DNA of 64,000 bases, from NCBI GenBank assembly GCA_963663495.1, contig OY760427.1:3968001-4032000 (forward strand). Direction: 5' to 3'. The position numbers and the translations under genes were made by a program. The stretch comes from G963663495 sp963663495 (GTDB lineage Bacteria; Bacteroidota; Rhodothermia; Rhodothermales; Bin80). Position 1 is the first letter of the stretch. Every line of letters begins with the position of its first letter. Positions 10,366-18,590 of the stretch are shown in pieces. Below the pieces are notes generated by a model. It had not been told where the DNA came from. It ran no database searches and saw only the letters and a program-made list of their open reading frames with translations.

Positions 10366-10847
10366 TAGTGCCTAGCAGTTAGCCTTCTTGTTGGGGGAAT
10401 AATTTTCAGCCCCTCGTACCACTACCGGTAGCACACCAGCCTTCGCTGCAAGGGATAAGCCGAAGCAGTCCAGTTCCTTAGCGGTCCCCGCCAGTTCACG
10501 GATTGATACTGGTGTCCTAGTGACCAACAGGGTGCCATGATGGATGGTGTAGCATGTGGATTATCCTCGTGGACGTTAGGCCCCCGTGCGGCCTGCACGT
10601 GGCGGTAGGAGAGCTGAGGGTCGCAGCCCCTTACGATCAGGAAAACAGGTCCTTTTGGTGGGATGGATCCGAGGAATGCGAGTTGCTATAGATTGCTCTA
10701 ACGCCCTTTAATCTGCACGTCACCATCCCTCCCACTATTGATCAGCAGTTCCCGCCTACTGACTGTGACAGTTCCGGCGGCGCCTCGTATATCACTCGGA
10801 AGGTAAGACCGGCGCTCCTGCAACCCCGCGCCCGAATGAATATAAGG
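10366..10847. other. Gene-free stretch of about 480 bp
   Basis: No open frame with protein-like character and no match to a tRNA or other RNA gene was recognised on either strand. Short self-complementary pieces occur (CGTACCACTACCGGTAGCAC, GGCCCCCGTGCGGCCTGCACG). Nothing here can be named. Confidence 0.5.
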
Positions 10848-11156
10848 TCAGGATGAACGTGGGGGGAGCTGCCGACTTACCTTCTCCAGTTCACCTTCCA
10901 CAGCCTCCAAGCGCGCCCGCAAAGGCCGGTTACCCTCCTCAACAGCCCGCACTATCAGCTCTTCCAGCTCGGCCTGGCTGACGCCATCCCCCTCGGAACT
11001 TGGCGTCCTGCCAAGTATCCTCATAATGAAAGGCGCGAGTGCGTAGGACACGCCGATAAACACACCCAAACATGCGCATGCAAATGCAAACAGACCCCAG
11101 AGATTCACTGCGAACGGTGCACATAAAGTTTCAATAGACCGCGTACTTCGCATCAT
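10848..11156 (-). CDS. Small membrane protein with C-terminal coiled coil, unknown function
   Basis: 102 aa. One strong transmembrane segment (about residues 16-47, WGLFAFACACLGVFIGVSYA) precedes an acidic/basic helix rich in Glu and Leu (ELEELIVRAVEEGNRPLRAR) that probably forms a coiled coil. Its ATG overlaps the stop of the glutaryl-CoA dehydrogenase gene in an ATGA arrangement, so the two are likely translationally coupled. No family is recognised, and a role in acyl-CoA metabolism is not implied by its sequence. Confidence 0.65.
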   Translation of the reverse strand: MMRSTRSIETLCAPFAVNLWGLFAFACACLGVFIGVSYALAPFIMRILGRTPSSEGDGVSQAELEELIVRAVEEGNRPLRARLEAVEGELEKVSRQLPPRSS

Positions 11157-12367
11157 GGATTATCGTTCCCTCGCGGTACAAATGCCTGCACTCCCGTGAT
11201 CGCACGGCCTACAATCAGCGCATGGATGTCATAGGTCCCTTCGTAGGTATTGACCGCCTCCAGATTCATCATATGGTGGACTACCCTGAATTCTCCGCTG
11301 ATGCCGTTACCACCCAAAATGTCCCGCGCCGTCCGGGCTATCTCCAACGCTCTTCCACAGTTGTTGCGCTTCGCCAAAGATACCATTTCCGGTACGGCTG
11401 AGCGTTCGTCCATAAGCACCCCAAGCCGCCAAGCTAACAGCTGCATCTGCGTAATGGCGGTAAGCATGTCCGTCAGCTTGGACTGCACAAGTTGCATGGC
11501 ACCAATGGGATAACCAAACTGTCGGCGTTCGGCCGCGTACCGCCTGGCACGATGAAAGCAATCCTCCGCCGCACCGAGGACGCCCCAACATATCCCGTAC
11601 CGCGCACTGTTCAAGCAGGTGAACGGCCCGCGAAGCCCTGCAGCTCCCGGCAACATCCGCGCATCCGGAACAAAAACATCTTGCATCACAATCTCTCCCG
11701 TGACGGATGCCCGTAACGACATCTTATGCTCTGTCTTTGGCGTCCTAAGGCCCGGACTATCGCGATCAACCAGGAAGCCGCGTATCACGCCTCGATCCTG
11801 TGAGTTTTCCTTAGCCTTTGCCCAAACAACCGCTACATCCGCATTGGGGGCATTGGTGATCCAGTACTTGGCCCCGTTTAGAATCCAGCCGCCATCCCCC
11901 CGGACTGCCGTGGTTTCCATTGAGCCCGGATCCGAACCGTGATTTGGCTCGGTAAGGCCGAAGCAACCGATGCATTTTCCGGATGCCAATTGAGGGAGAT
12001 AGGTTGTGCGCTGCTCCTCCGTTCCGAACTGATGGATCGGCAGCATCACCAAGGACGACTGCACCGACATGAATGACCGATAGGCCGAGTCAACACGTTC
12101 CAGCTCGCGCGCCATAAGACCGTAGGCGGTGTAGCTCACGGCAGCGCCACCATACTCTTCCGGTATGGTGGCTCCCAGCAACCCAAGGCGTCCCATTTCA
12201 CGAGGGATTTCCGCGTGAAATACCTCCTCCTGATTGCCGTCCAAGGCTCTCGGCTCTAGCTTTTCTTGCGCGTATTTGCGCGCAGTCTGCAACACGAGCT
12301 GTTCCTCCTCGCCAAGTAGGTCCTCAAACCTGTAAGCGTCCGTCAGGCTAATGCGTTTCTTCTTCAC
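11153..12367 (-). CDS. gcdH: Glutaryl-CoA dehydrogenase (acyl-CoA dehydrogenase family)
   Basis: About 404 aa. It oxidatively decarboxylates glutaryl-CoA to crotonyl-CoA using FAD, in lysine/tryptophan degradation. Family signatures visible are GCFGLTEPNHGSDPGSM and WITNAP (FAD/substrate loop), the SLRASVTGEI segment, the NSARYGI stretch whose Arg is typical of glutaryl-CoA dehydrogenases, and the catalytic Glu in NTYEGTYDIHALIVGR (about residue 376). I place the start at GTG 12367 (VKKKRISLTDAYRF); a TTG at 12409 would add 14 residues of uncertain value. The next gene overlaps its stop by 4 bp. Confidence 0.9.
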   Translation of the reverse strand: MKKKRISLTDAYRFEDLLGEEEQLVLQTARKYAQEKLEPRALDGNQEEVFHAEIPREMGRLGLLGATIPEEYGGAAVSYTAYGLMARELERVDSAYRSFMSVQSSLVMLPIHQFGTEEQRTTYLPQLASGKCIGCFGLTEPNHGSDPGSMETTAVRGDGGWILNGAKYWITNAPNADVAVVWAKAKENSQDRGVIRGFLVDRDSPGLRTPKTEHKMSLRASVTGEIVMQDVFVPDARMLPGAAGLRGPFTCLNSARYGICWGVLGAAEDCFHRARRYAAERRQFGYPIGAMQLVQSKLTDMLTAITQMQLLAWRLGVLMDERSAVPEMVSLAKRNNCGRALEIARTARDILGGNGISGEFRVVHHMMNLEAVNTYEGTYDIHALIVGRAITGVQAFVPRGNDNP

Positions 12368-12493
12368 GGCGAATATCAATAGAAAATGCTTGCAAGGTAT
12401 GTGCTCCAACGCCCTCGTCCCATGCCCGTTCGCAACCGATCAGAGTAGCTGTGGTTGAACCTTTTCCAATCCAATGCATCACTAGGGAGTTAT

Positions 12494-12664
12494 ATGGCTG
12501 AGTGTCACGCGTTTTCGCAGGCGTTACTTTTTGTGCTTTGGTGGTGCAGACAGGATGGCTTTTGCCAGTTTTTCATAATCGGTTCCCGCTTTTTACGAAA
12601 AGCTGCAATTATTTCAAATAACTCAACACGTGGGTATTCATGCTATATAATTGCCATCTATTAG
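12494..12664 (+). CDS. Leader-block ORF of TnpB element A (56 codons)
   Basis: The leader block keeps an open frame of 55-56 codons starting MAECHAFSQ in all three full elements (A, B, C) despite scattered base changes. The product is rich in aromatic and Cys/Trp residues (LLFVLWWCRQDG) and has no recognisable domain. It may be fortuitous: the block also looks like a miniature element with its own inverted ends, so non-coding DNA is at least as likely. Confidence 0.25.
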   Translation: MAECHAFSQALLFVLWWCRQDGFCQFFIIGSRFLRKAAIISNNSTRGYSCYIIAIY

Positions 12665-12685
12665 GGAGTTATATACCACAGTGCC

Positions 12686-13936
12686 ATGCCCGAAACGGTT
12701 AGTGCATACCGCAATATCACATACAGGCTGTTGCCCGGAAGTCGGAGTAACGCCAAGCAACTTGCTGGATTAGCGGGTGCGTGTAGGTTTGTATGGAATG
12801 CCATCCTCGCAGAGCAGAGCGAGGCGTACAAGAAAGCGAAAGAGGCTGGAGAGAAGCCGCCCTCGGTAAGCTTCTTCTCGCTGGGGAAGCGGTTCACGGC
12901 ACTGCGCCGTACGGTCGAGTGGCTACCTGAATACTCCTTTGGTGTCGTTAGATACACATTGAAATATCAGGCGGATGCATGGAAGGCATTCTTCAAGGAG
13001 GGTAAGAGAAGACCGATATTCCATTCTAGACGTGGTAGTACGCCTTCCTTCACGGTCCCGGATAACGTAAGAGTTCGGGATGGCAAGCTGTATATCCCGA
13101 ACGTGGGATATATGGCGCTCCGCAGGCGGGGAGGCAACCCGTACCCTGATGGTATACCCGTCAAAGCCACGGTAAAGAAGAACGCCGGCAAAGGGTATGC
13201 TGTCATCTGCTACAAGATGGAGGCACCTGTAATAGAGGATACCGGCGGTGCTGTAGGCATTGACCGTAATTGCGGGCAGGTCGCTATGGTCTCCACAGAG
13301 GGCGATACAAGCATTATCAGACAACCGGATACCAAGCGTCTTGATGCCAAGTTGAAGCGGCATCAGCGAAGACTGGCGAGACAGAAGAAAGGCTCCAACC
13401 GTCGTAACAGGCGGAAGCATAGAATCGCCCGCATACAGCGCAAGCGTGCTAACGTCCTCAAGAATGCGAACCACCAGGTAAGTCGCAGTATTGCCCATTG
13501 CTCCTCAACGGTGATACTGGAGGACCTGAAGATCAAAGCGATGACATGTTCATCTAAGGGGACGATGGAGAGCTTTGGCACAAACGTCAAACAGAAGTCT
13601 GGCCTCAACCGTGAGATACTGCGAACAGGTTGGGGCCAGCTGGATCAGATGCTGGGCTATAAGTGCCGCAAGGTGATAAAGGTTACCGCTGCCTATACCA
13701 GTCAGCGTTGTTCTGTGTGTGGGCACACAGAAGCGAGTACCCGTAAGACACGGAGCAAATTCACGTGTATGTCCTGTGGACATGCGGATCATGCAGACCT
13801 GAATGCGGCTGCAAACATACTGGCCTCCGGGATTGGGGCTTCTGCACGGCAAGGGGCGTTCGGGTTACCGACCCCTATGACCCGTGAAATTGATACTAGT
13901 GCCTCACTGTGTACAGTTGGTCACTCACGTATATAA
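12686..13936 (+). CDS. tnpB: TnpB, RNA-guided nuclease-like protein (element A)
   Basis: 416 aa, full length for the family. The N-terminal OrfB helix-turn-helix part (YRLLPGSRSNAKQLAGLAGA) leads into the RuvC-like nuclease, with D193 in GIDRNCGQVA, E279 in VILEDLKI and D371 in HADLNAAANI. A zinc ribbon CSVCGH...CMSCGH lies between the last two. All catalytic residues are intact. TnpB proteins are known to be guided by an RNA from the element's right end. Here no TnpA partner exists and the element has inverted ends with a target duplication. Translation stops 5 bp before the element terminus. Confidence 0.92.
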   Translation: MPETVSAYRNITYRLLPGSRSNAKQLAGLAGACRFVWNAILAEQSEAYKKAKEAGEKPPSVSFFSLGKRFTALRRTVEWLPEYSFGVVRYTLKYQADAWKAFFKEGKRRPIFHSRRGSTPSFTVPDNVRVRDGKLYIPNVGYMALRRRGGNPYPDGIPVKATVKKNAGKGYAVICYKMEAPVIEDTGGAVGIDRNCGQVAMVSTEGDTSIIRQPDTKRLDAKLKRHQRRLARQKKGSNRRNRRKHRIARIQRKRANVLKNANHQVSRSIAHCSSTVILEDLKIKAMTCSSKGTMESFGTNVKQKSGLNREILRTGWGQLDQMLGYKCRKVIKVTAAYTSQRCSVCGHTEASTRKTRSKFTCMSCGHADHADLNAAANILASGIGASARQGAFGLPTPMTREIDTSASLCTVGHSRI

Positions 13937-13948
13937 TTCCCCATCACT

Positions 13949-14458
13949 ATGCCTAAACAACACGTCCTCACGACTGCCCTAGTAATGGCATTGCTGCCTC
14001 CTCTTGCCGCATTAGCCCAGCGCGACCCCCCACGTTTCGGGTTTGGCTTCAGCTCGGTAGTTACCTCCGGTGAGCGACTTGTGGCTTTGGGATTTGATAC
14101 CCGGTTTTCTTTCCCGTACAACCCTGACCTCTCCTTCGCCTTTGACCTCAATACCCTGGGTTTCGTCCTTGGAGGTACAGACGCGGCGGCATACTATCTA
14201 AATCCACAGCTTTCTGTAATCATCACATTGTACCCAAGCAATCCGAGATCTCCTTATATCATTGGCGGTTTTGGAGGCCATATTCTCCTGAATTCTGCTG
14301 AAGATGCAGACGAAACAGGTCCCACGATCCACGGCGGTGTGGGCTGGGTATTCGGCCTGCAGGCAACATCTGTGTATCTTGAGGTGGACCCTGCCCTCTA
14401 CATAGGCAGTGAATTTGTAGACATGATCATGCCAATCCGTATTGGCATTGTGCTTTAA
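13949..14458 (+). CDS. Probable outer-membrane beta-barrel protein
   Basis: 169 aa. A signal peptide (MPKQHVLTTALVMALLPPL...ALAQ, cleavage about residue 24) is followed by alternating hydrophobic/polar strands with Gly and aromatic residues (RFGFGFSSVV, YIIGGFGGHILL), like a small outer-membrane barrel. The family is not recognised. TnpB element A sits directly upstream; its right target duplication ends on the first base of this gene's ATG, so the native promoter and ribosome-binding region have been displaced by about 1.46 kb. Expression now depends on sequence inside the element, if it occurs at all. Confidence 0.6.
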   Translation: MPKQHVLTTALVMALLPPLAALAQRDPPRFGFGFSSVVTSGERLVALGFDTRFSFPYNPDLSFAFDLNTLGFVLGGTDAAAYYLNPQLSVIITLYPSNPRSPYIIGGFGGHILLNSAEDADETGPTIHGGVGWVFGLQATSVYLEVDPALYIGSEFVDMIMPIRIGIVL

Positions 14459-14501
14459 GCACCCACTGGGCACGCGCGCACTGCAAACGCCGGAAGTTGC
14501 G

Positions 14502-15647
14502 ATGCAGGGTTTGTACCTCCATGTCCCGTATTGCAGTCAGCGCTGCGTCTACTGCGACTTTTATTTTGTGACATCCAGCGCGGACCGCTCCCCGTTTGTC
14601 AGGGCGCTGTGCGATGAAATCGCCCACTATGGCCGGCGGTACGGACACGAAGGTGTGGAGACTGTCTACTTTGGTGGCGGCACTCCTTCTCTTTTGTCGC
14701 TAGAACAGATAACGGAGATCATGGAGGCTCTGCGGAAGCATTTTGACTTGTCGAAGACCATTGAGATCACGTTTGAACTAAACCCTGAAGACCTGAACGC
14801 GGCCTACCTGAAGGGGCTCTGTTCCTTGGGCGTTACGCGCCCAAGCGTAGGCCTCCAGTCACTACATGAACGTGACCTGCAGTTTATGAACCGTGTCCAT
14901 GGATCCCTGGAGGCGGAGGCCGCCATTCCAGCGTTACAAAATGCTGGCTTCCACAGCTTTACCGTAGACCTCATATACGGCATTCCCGGACAGCCGCTAT
15001 CCGACTGGAACGCTAACCTCCAGCATGTGATTGATCTCAAAGCCCCGCATGTTTCTGCTTACGCATTAACCATTGAAGAAAAGACGCCCCTACACCGTCA
15101 CGTCAGGCGCGGCCTGGTCACGCCCCAGAGCGACGAAATGTACGCCGCCAGCTACGAAGCGGCGATGGCGCGACTGCAGCAGGCAGGCTATCAACATTAT
15201 GAAATCTCCAGCTTCGCCCTGCCAGGCCAAAAGGCTCGCCACAACGAACGCTATTGGAACCATGTGAATTACATCGGACTCGGTCCAAGCGCACAATCCT
15301 TTCGCTGGCAATCGGGTACTACTGTTCCGGCCAAACGATGGGGTAATGTGCGCAGCCTCAGTAGATACATCTCCTCGTTGCAGCACGAAGAACTACCTGT
15401 TGACTTCGCGGAAAACCTCTCTATGAAGGAGCTAGCCACCGAGTACATTATGCTTAGGCTCCGGACAGATTCCGGTATTAACTTGCGCGAGGTCTATGAG
15501 AAGTATCGGTTCGATTTGGAGCAACAAAAGCGCAAGGCGATTGCTGACCTGGAAGCGCGCGGGCTACTCACCGCTGGCCAGGTGATCCGCCTGACGAATC
15601 GCGGACTACTACTTTGCGATGCCGTGACAGCACTTCTGATTCCCTGA
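14502..15647 (+). CDS. hemW: HemW-like radical SAM haem chaperone
   Basis: 381 aa. The radical-SAM cluster motif CSQRCVYCDF (CX3CX2C) is near the N-terminus. GGGTPS and the family pieces LNPEDL, VGLQS, DLIYGIPGQ and YEISSFA follow, and a HemN-type C-terminal helical domain ends the protein. HemW proteins bind haem and are relatives of coproporphyrinogen III dehydrogenase; the F after the third cluster Cys fits HemW. I chose ATG 14502 (MQGLYLHVPYC), preceded by GGAAG at a suitable distance, over a TTG at 14442 that lies inside the previous gene. The next gene follows closely. Confidence 0.9.
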   Translation: MQGLYLHVPYCSQRCVYCDFYFVTSSADRSPFVRALCDEIAHYGRRYGHEGVETVYFGGGTPSLLSLEQITEIMEALRKHFDLSKTIEITFELNPEDLNAAYLKGLCSLGVTRPSVGLQSLHERDLQFMNRVHGSLEAEAAIPALQNAGFHSFTVDLIYGIPGQPLSDWNANLQHVIDLKAPHVSAYALTIEEKTPLHRHVRRGLVTPQSDEMYAASYEAAMARLQQAGYQHYEISSFALPGQKARHNERYWNHVNYIGLGPSAQSFRWQSGTTVPAKRWGNVRSLSRYISSLQHEELPVDFAENLSMKELATEYIMLRLRTDSGINLREVYEKYRFDLEQQKRKAIADLEARGLLTAGQVIRLTNRGLLLCDAVTALLIP

Positions 15648-15683
15648 TGAACCGTGCGCCAAACGCGGTGTAGAACACGGCCA

Positions 15684-16145
15684 ATGAAGTATTGCTTCCT
15701 ATTACTGTTTGCTATCGCGGCCGGATGCGGAGAACAGCAGCAGTCCGCTCCGTTGGAGTTTCGTACGGACGGCACCCTGTCTTTCTTGCGACCGGATGGT
15801 TCCATTATCCGGTCAATTGCCATTGAGATCGCCGAAGATAAGCAGAGTCGCGAGCGTGGGCTCATGGACCGACGGCAGATGACCTTGCAGGAGGGTATGC
15901 TGTTTCTGTTTCCCGCCCCCGATTCGTTATCCTTCTGGATGGCCAACACTCCCATCCCGCTGGACATATTTTTCGTGGCGTCTGACAGCAGCATCGTAAA
16001 TATAGCTCGGGGCACGACCCCCCTATCCCGGGAATTTATTCGCTCCACCGACCTCGCGCAGTTTGTTGTGGAGGTTCGCGGGGGGTTCTCTGATCGCTTT
16101 GGCATTGATTCCACCGCTACCGTTCGATGGTCACGCACAGAATAA
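15684..16145 (+). CDS. DUF192 lipoprotein (first of two)
   Basis: 153 aa. A lipoprotein signal (MKYCFLLLFAIAAGC, lipobox IAAGC) is followed by a DUF192 domain: IEIAEDKQSRERGLMDR, then MLFLFPAPDSLSFWMANTPI and LDIFFV. DUF192 proteins are small secreted/periplasmic proteins of unknown role. I chose ATG 15684 because it places the signal peptide at the N-terminus; a GTG at 15654 would put ten charged residues first. The next gene overlaps its end and is a paralogue. Confidence 0.85.
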   Translation: MKYCFLLLFAIAAGCGEQQQSAPLEFRTDGTLSFLRPDGSIIRSIAIEIAEDKQSRERGLMDRRQMTLQEGMLFLFPAPDSLSFWMANTPIPLDIFFVASDSSIVNIARGTTPLSREFIRSTDLAQFVVEVRGGFSDRFGIDSTATVRWSRTE

Positions 16146-16609
16146 CCCTCGCAGGGTTGCTGCTCCTCGCTTCTGGGTGCGCCCGGCACCAGGAAGAAAC
16201 CGCCGCCCCGGTAGCCGACACCATACCATTTCGCATTGATGGCATGCTCGATTTTGTGCGCGGAGGGGAAACGCTCTTAGGAATACACATTGAGATTGCC
16301 GCGACCGACTCAGCTCAGGAACGTGGCATGATGCAGCGGACCCACTTTCCACCGAATTCAGGGATGCTTTTCCCTTTCCCGCGGGAGGAAATGCGCCAAT
16401 TCTGGATGGGCAATACGCCCTTGGCGCTTGATCTGCTATTTATCTCGGCAGATTCCCAGATCGTGGACTTCTCTACGTACGCCAAGCCTTACTCTGCAGC
16501 CCCGATCCCCTCACGTGTACCTGCACAATACGTTCTTGAGGTTCCTGCCGGGTTTGTAGACCTGCAAGGCATTGTGGAAGGAGACCGCGTTTCCTGGCGC
16601 CGCTACTAG
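16127..16609 (+). CDS. DUF192 lipoprotein (second of two)
   Basis: 160 aa. A lipobox-type signal (MVTHRITLAGLLLLASGC) is followed by the same DUF192 pattern as its neighbour (IEIAATDSAQERGMMQR, GMLFPFPREEMRQFWMGNTP). It overlaps the preceding gene by 19 bp in another frame, so the pair is a tandem duplication expressed together. Function is unknown. It converges on the A-type Fe-S carrier gene with only 7 bp between stops. Confidence 0.85.
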   Translation: MVTHRITLAGLLLLASGCARHQEETAAPVADTIPFRIDGMLDFVRGGETLLGIHIEIAATDSAQERGMMQRTHFPPNSGMLFPFPREEMRQFWMGNTPLALDLLFISADSQIVDFSTYAKPYSAAPIPSRVPAQYVLEVPAGFVDLQGIVEGDRVSWRRY

Positions 16610-16616
16610 GCTACCT

Positions 16617-16961
16617 CTATAAGCCGAAGGATTCTCCGCAAGCGCATGTGCGTTGTGCCTGCGGATTGCGAAAATGAAATCCCTTGCCATTGAGCCCCTC
16701 GGAAAAGTCCAGTTCCACTCCCTCTATATACAGCCGGCTTCGCCGATCAACCACCACCTTAATGCCGCCGATCTCAGCCACATGGTCCGCGGCATCCGCA
16801 ACCCTTTCCCAGCCCAATGCATAGGTTAGCCCAGAGCATCCGCCTGGCACGACAGCTATGCGGAGTTGCTGCGATGCAAGATCTACCTGTTCTTCCCGGG
16901 CAATTTCCTGGAGTCTTCCGAGGGCCCCGTGCGTTATCTGAATCACTCTAGAATTAGGCAT
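16617..16961 (-). CDS. A-type iron-sulfur carrier (IscA/SufA/ErpA family)
   Basis: 114 aa with the three invariant cysteines of A-type carriers: C42 in PGGCSGLTY and C106/C108 in TCACGESF. Such proteins receive Fe-S clusters from the SufBCD scaffold and pass them on. It is transcribed divergently from sufB, and the 106-bp gap between them probably holds a shared control region. I do not assign sufA versus erpA. Confidence 0.92.
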   Translation of the reverse strand: MPNSRVIQITHGALGRLQEIAREEQVDLASQQLRIAVVPGGCSGLTYALGWERVADAADHVAEIGGIKVVVDRRSRLYIEGVELDFSEGLNGKGFHFRNPQAQRTCACGESFGL

Positions 16962-17067
16962 ACCTTAGAAACAGAGATTTTATACGGTCGTTGGAAGCGT
17001 ATTGTTTTGCGGGTGGTCGGCGCTGCAACGCAATAGTCCAGCGTTTACGAATAATAACGGAATAGGA

Positions 17068-18528
17068 ATGAATACAGGTACACAGTATTTGCACGAAGTA
17101 GCAGCAAGTGACTACGAGCATGGCTGGACCTCTAACATTGACGCCGACACGCTGCCCAAAGGGCTGAATGAGGATGTCGTTCGACTGATCGCAGCCAAAA
17201 AGGGCGATCCTGAGTGGATGGTAGAACGCCGCCTGCGCGCCTTCCGTCATTGGAAGAAACTGTCCCAAAATCGTGATAAGTACCCGCGGTGGGCACACAT
17301 AGAGTACCCTGCGATTGATTTTCAGGGTATCAGTTACTATTCGGCGCCTAACAGCAAACCCAAGTACGAGAGCCTTGATGAGGTAGATCCAGAGCTATTG
17401 CGAACATTTGAGGCGCTGGGTATCCCGCTGCAAGAGCGTAAGATGCTCGCCGGTGTGGCCGTTGACGCAGTCATGGACAGTGTCTCGGTTGCTACCACCT
17501 TCAAAGCCGAGCTCAGCAAGCTTGGGATCATCTTCTGCTCCTTCTCAGAAGCCGTGGAAAAGCACCCGGAATTGGTGCGGAAGTACATGGGTTCCGTCGT
17601 CCCGCACACGGATAATTTTTATGCATCGCTGAACGCAGCAGTATTCAGCGATGGCTCGTTCTGTTATGTGCCTGCTGGCGTACGCTGCCCCATGGAGCTG
17701 TCAACGTACTTCCGCATCAACCAGGCAGGCACCGGCCAGTTTGAGCGTACACTCATTATCGCAGAAGAAGGATCTTATGTCTCGTATCTGGAAGGCTGCA
17801 CAGCGCCCCAACGGGACGAAAATCAGTTGCACGCTGCTGTAGTAGAGATTATAGCCGCCAAGGATGCCGAGGTAAAATATTCTACTATACAGAACTGGTA
17901 TCCCGGAGACCGCGATGGTAAGGGTGGAGTCTACAACTTCGTCACGAAACGCGGACTTTGTGCGGGCAGCGGCTCAAAGATTTCATGGACACAGCTTGAA
18001 ACCGGATCATCCATTACTTGGAAGTACCCCAGTGTCCTCTTGAAGGGCGACAACTCCATCGGAGAATTTTACTCTGTGGCGTTTACCAAGAATCGTCAGC
18101 AGGCAGACACGGGCACCAAGATGATTCACATTGGGAGGAACACGTCAAGCACGATCATTTCCAAGGGTATCTCGGCAGGCCGGTCCAATAACAGCTACCG
18201 CGGCTTGGTTAAAATTGGCCGAAAAGCAGAGAATGCCCGGAATTTTTCTCAATGTGACTCCATGCTGCTAGGTGACCGGTGTGGTGCCCACACATTTCCC
18301 TACCTTGAGGTCAATCACCCCACCGCGCGTGTTGAACACGAAGCAACAACATCCAAGCTGGGAGAAGACCAAATGTTCTACTGCCAACAGCGGGGCTTGA
18401 GCGAGCAGGATGCCATCAAGCTCCTAGTTAGCGGATTCTGCCAGGAAATCCTGGCTAAACTACCGATGGAGTTTGCTGTAGAGGCTAGGAAGCTGCTGGC
18501 CATCGAGTTGGAGGGATCCGTAGGATAG
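17068..18528 (+). CDS. sufB: Fe-S cluster assembly scaffold SufB
   Basis: 486 aa. It forms the SufBCD scaffold with SufC and SufD and builds Fe-S clusters in the cytoplasm. Typical segments are FCYVPAGVRCPMELSTYFRI, EEGSYVSYLEGCTAP, QNWYPGD and the C-terminal HEATTSKLGEDQMFYCQQRG. The start is ATG 17068 (MNTGTQYLHEV), closely preceded by AGGA; an upstream frame extension to 17002 looks non-coding. First gene of sufB-sufC-sufD. Confidence 0.96.
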   Translation: MNTGTQYLHEVAASDYEHGWTSNIDADTLPKGLNEDVVRLIAAKKGDPEWMVERRLRAFRHWKKLSQNRDKYPRWAHIEYPAIDFQGISYYSAPNSKPKYESLDEVDPELLRTFEALGIPLQERKMLAGVAVDAVMDSVSVATTFKAELSKLGIIFCSFSEAVEKHPELVRKYMGSVVPHTDNFYASLNAAVFSDGSFCYVPAGVRCPMELSTYFRINQAGTGQFERTLIIAEEGSYVSYLEGCTAPQRDENQLHAAVVEIIAAKDAEVKYSTIQNWYPGDRDGKGGVYNFVTKRGLCAGSGSKISWTQLETGSSITWKYPSVLLKGDNSIGEFYSVAFTKNRQQADTGTKMIHIGRNTSSTIISKGISAGRSNNSYRGLVKIGRKAENARNFSQCDSMLLGDRCGAHTFPYLEVNHPTARVEHEATTSKLGEDQMFYCQQRGLSEQDAIKLLVSGFCQEILAKLPMEFAVEARKLLAIELEGSVG

Positions 18529-18590
18529 CTCCCCCAACCTCCTTCTCTAATCACTGATTTCACGCGCGCCGGTGGCGCGCCACGCTGGCC

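Larger units (their letters stand above)
12485..13941 (+). mobile_element. TnpB element A with inverted ends and 8-bp target duplication
   Basis: 1,457 bp. The left end GGGAGTTATATGGCTGAGTG and right end (reverse complement) GGGAATTATATACGTGAGTG form imperfect terminal inverted repeats. The element is flanked on both sides by CATCACTA (12477-12484 and 13942-13949), a perfect 8-bp direct repeat. Contents in order: outer left repeat, a leader block of about 170 bp, an inner repeat copy (GGGAGTTATATACCACAGTG, 12664-12683), tnpB and the right end. No transposase gene is present. The duplicated target ends at the A of the start codon of the next gene. Confidence 0.85.

Noticed and set aside
12494..12664. 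The leader frame as a TnpA transposase remnant
   Set aside because: It is too short and has none of the Y1 transposase HUH or tyrosine motifs.
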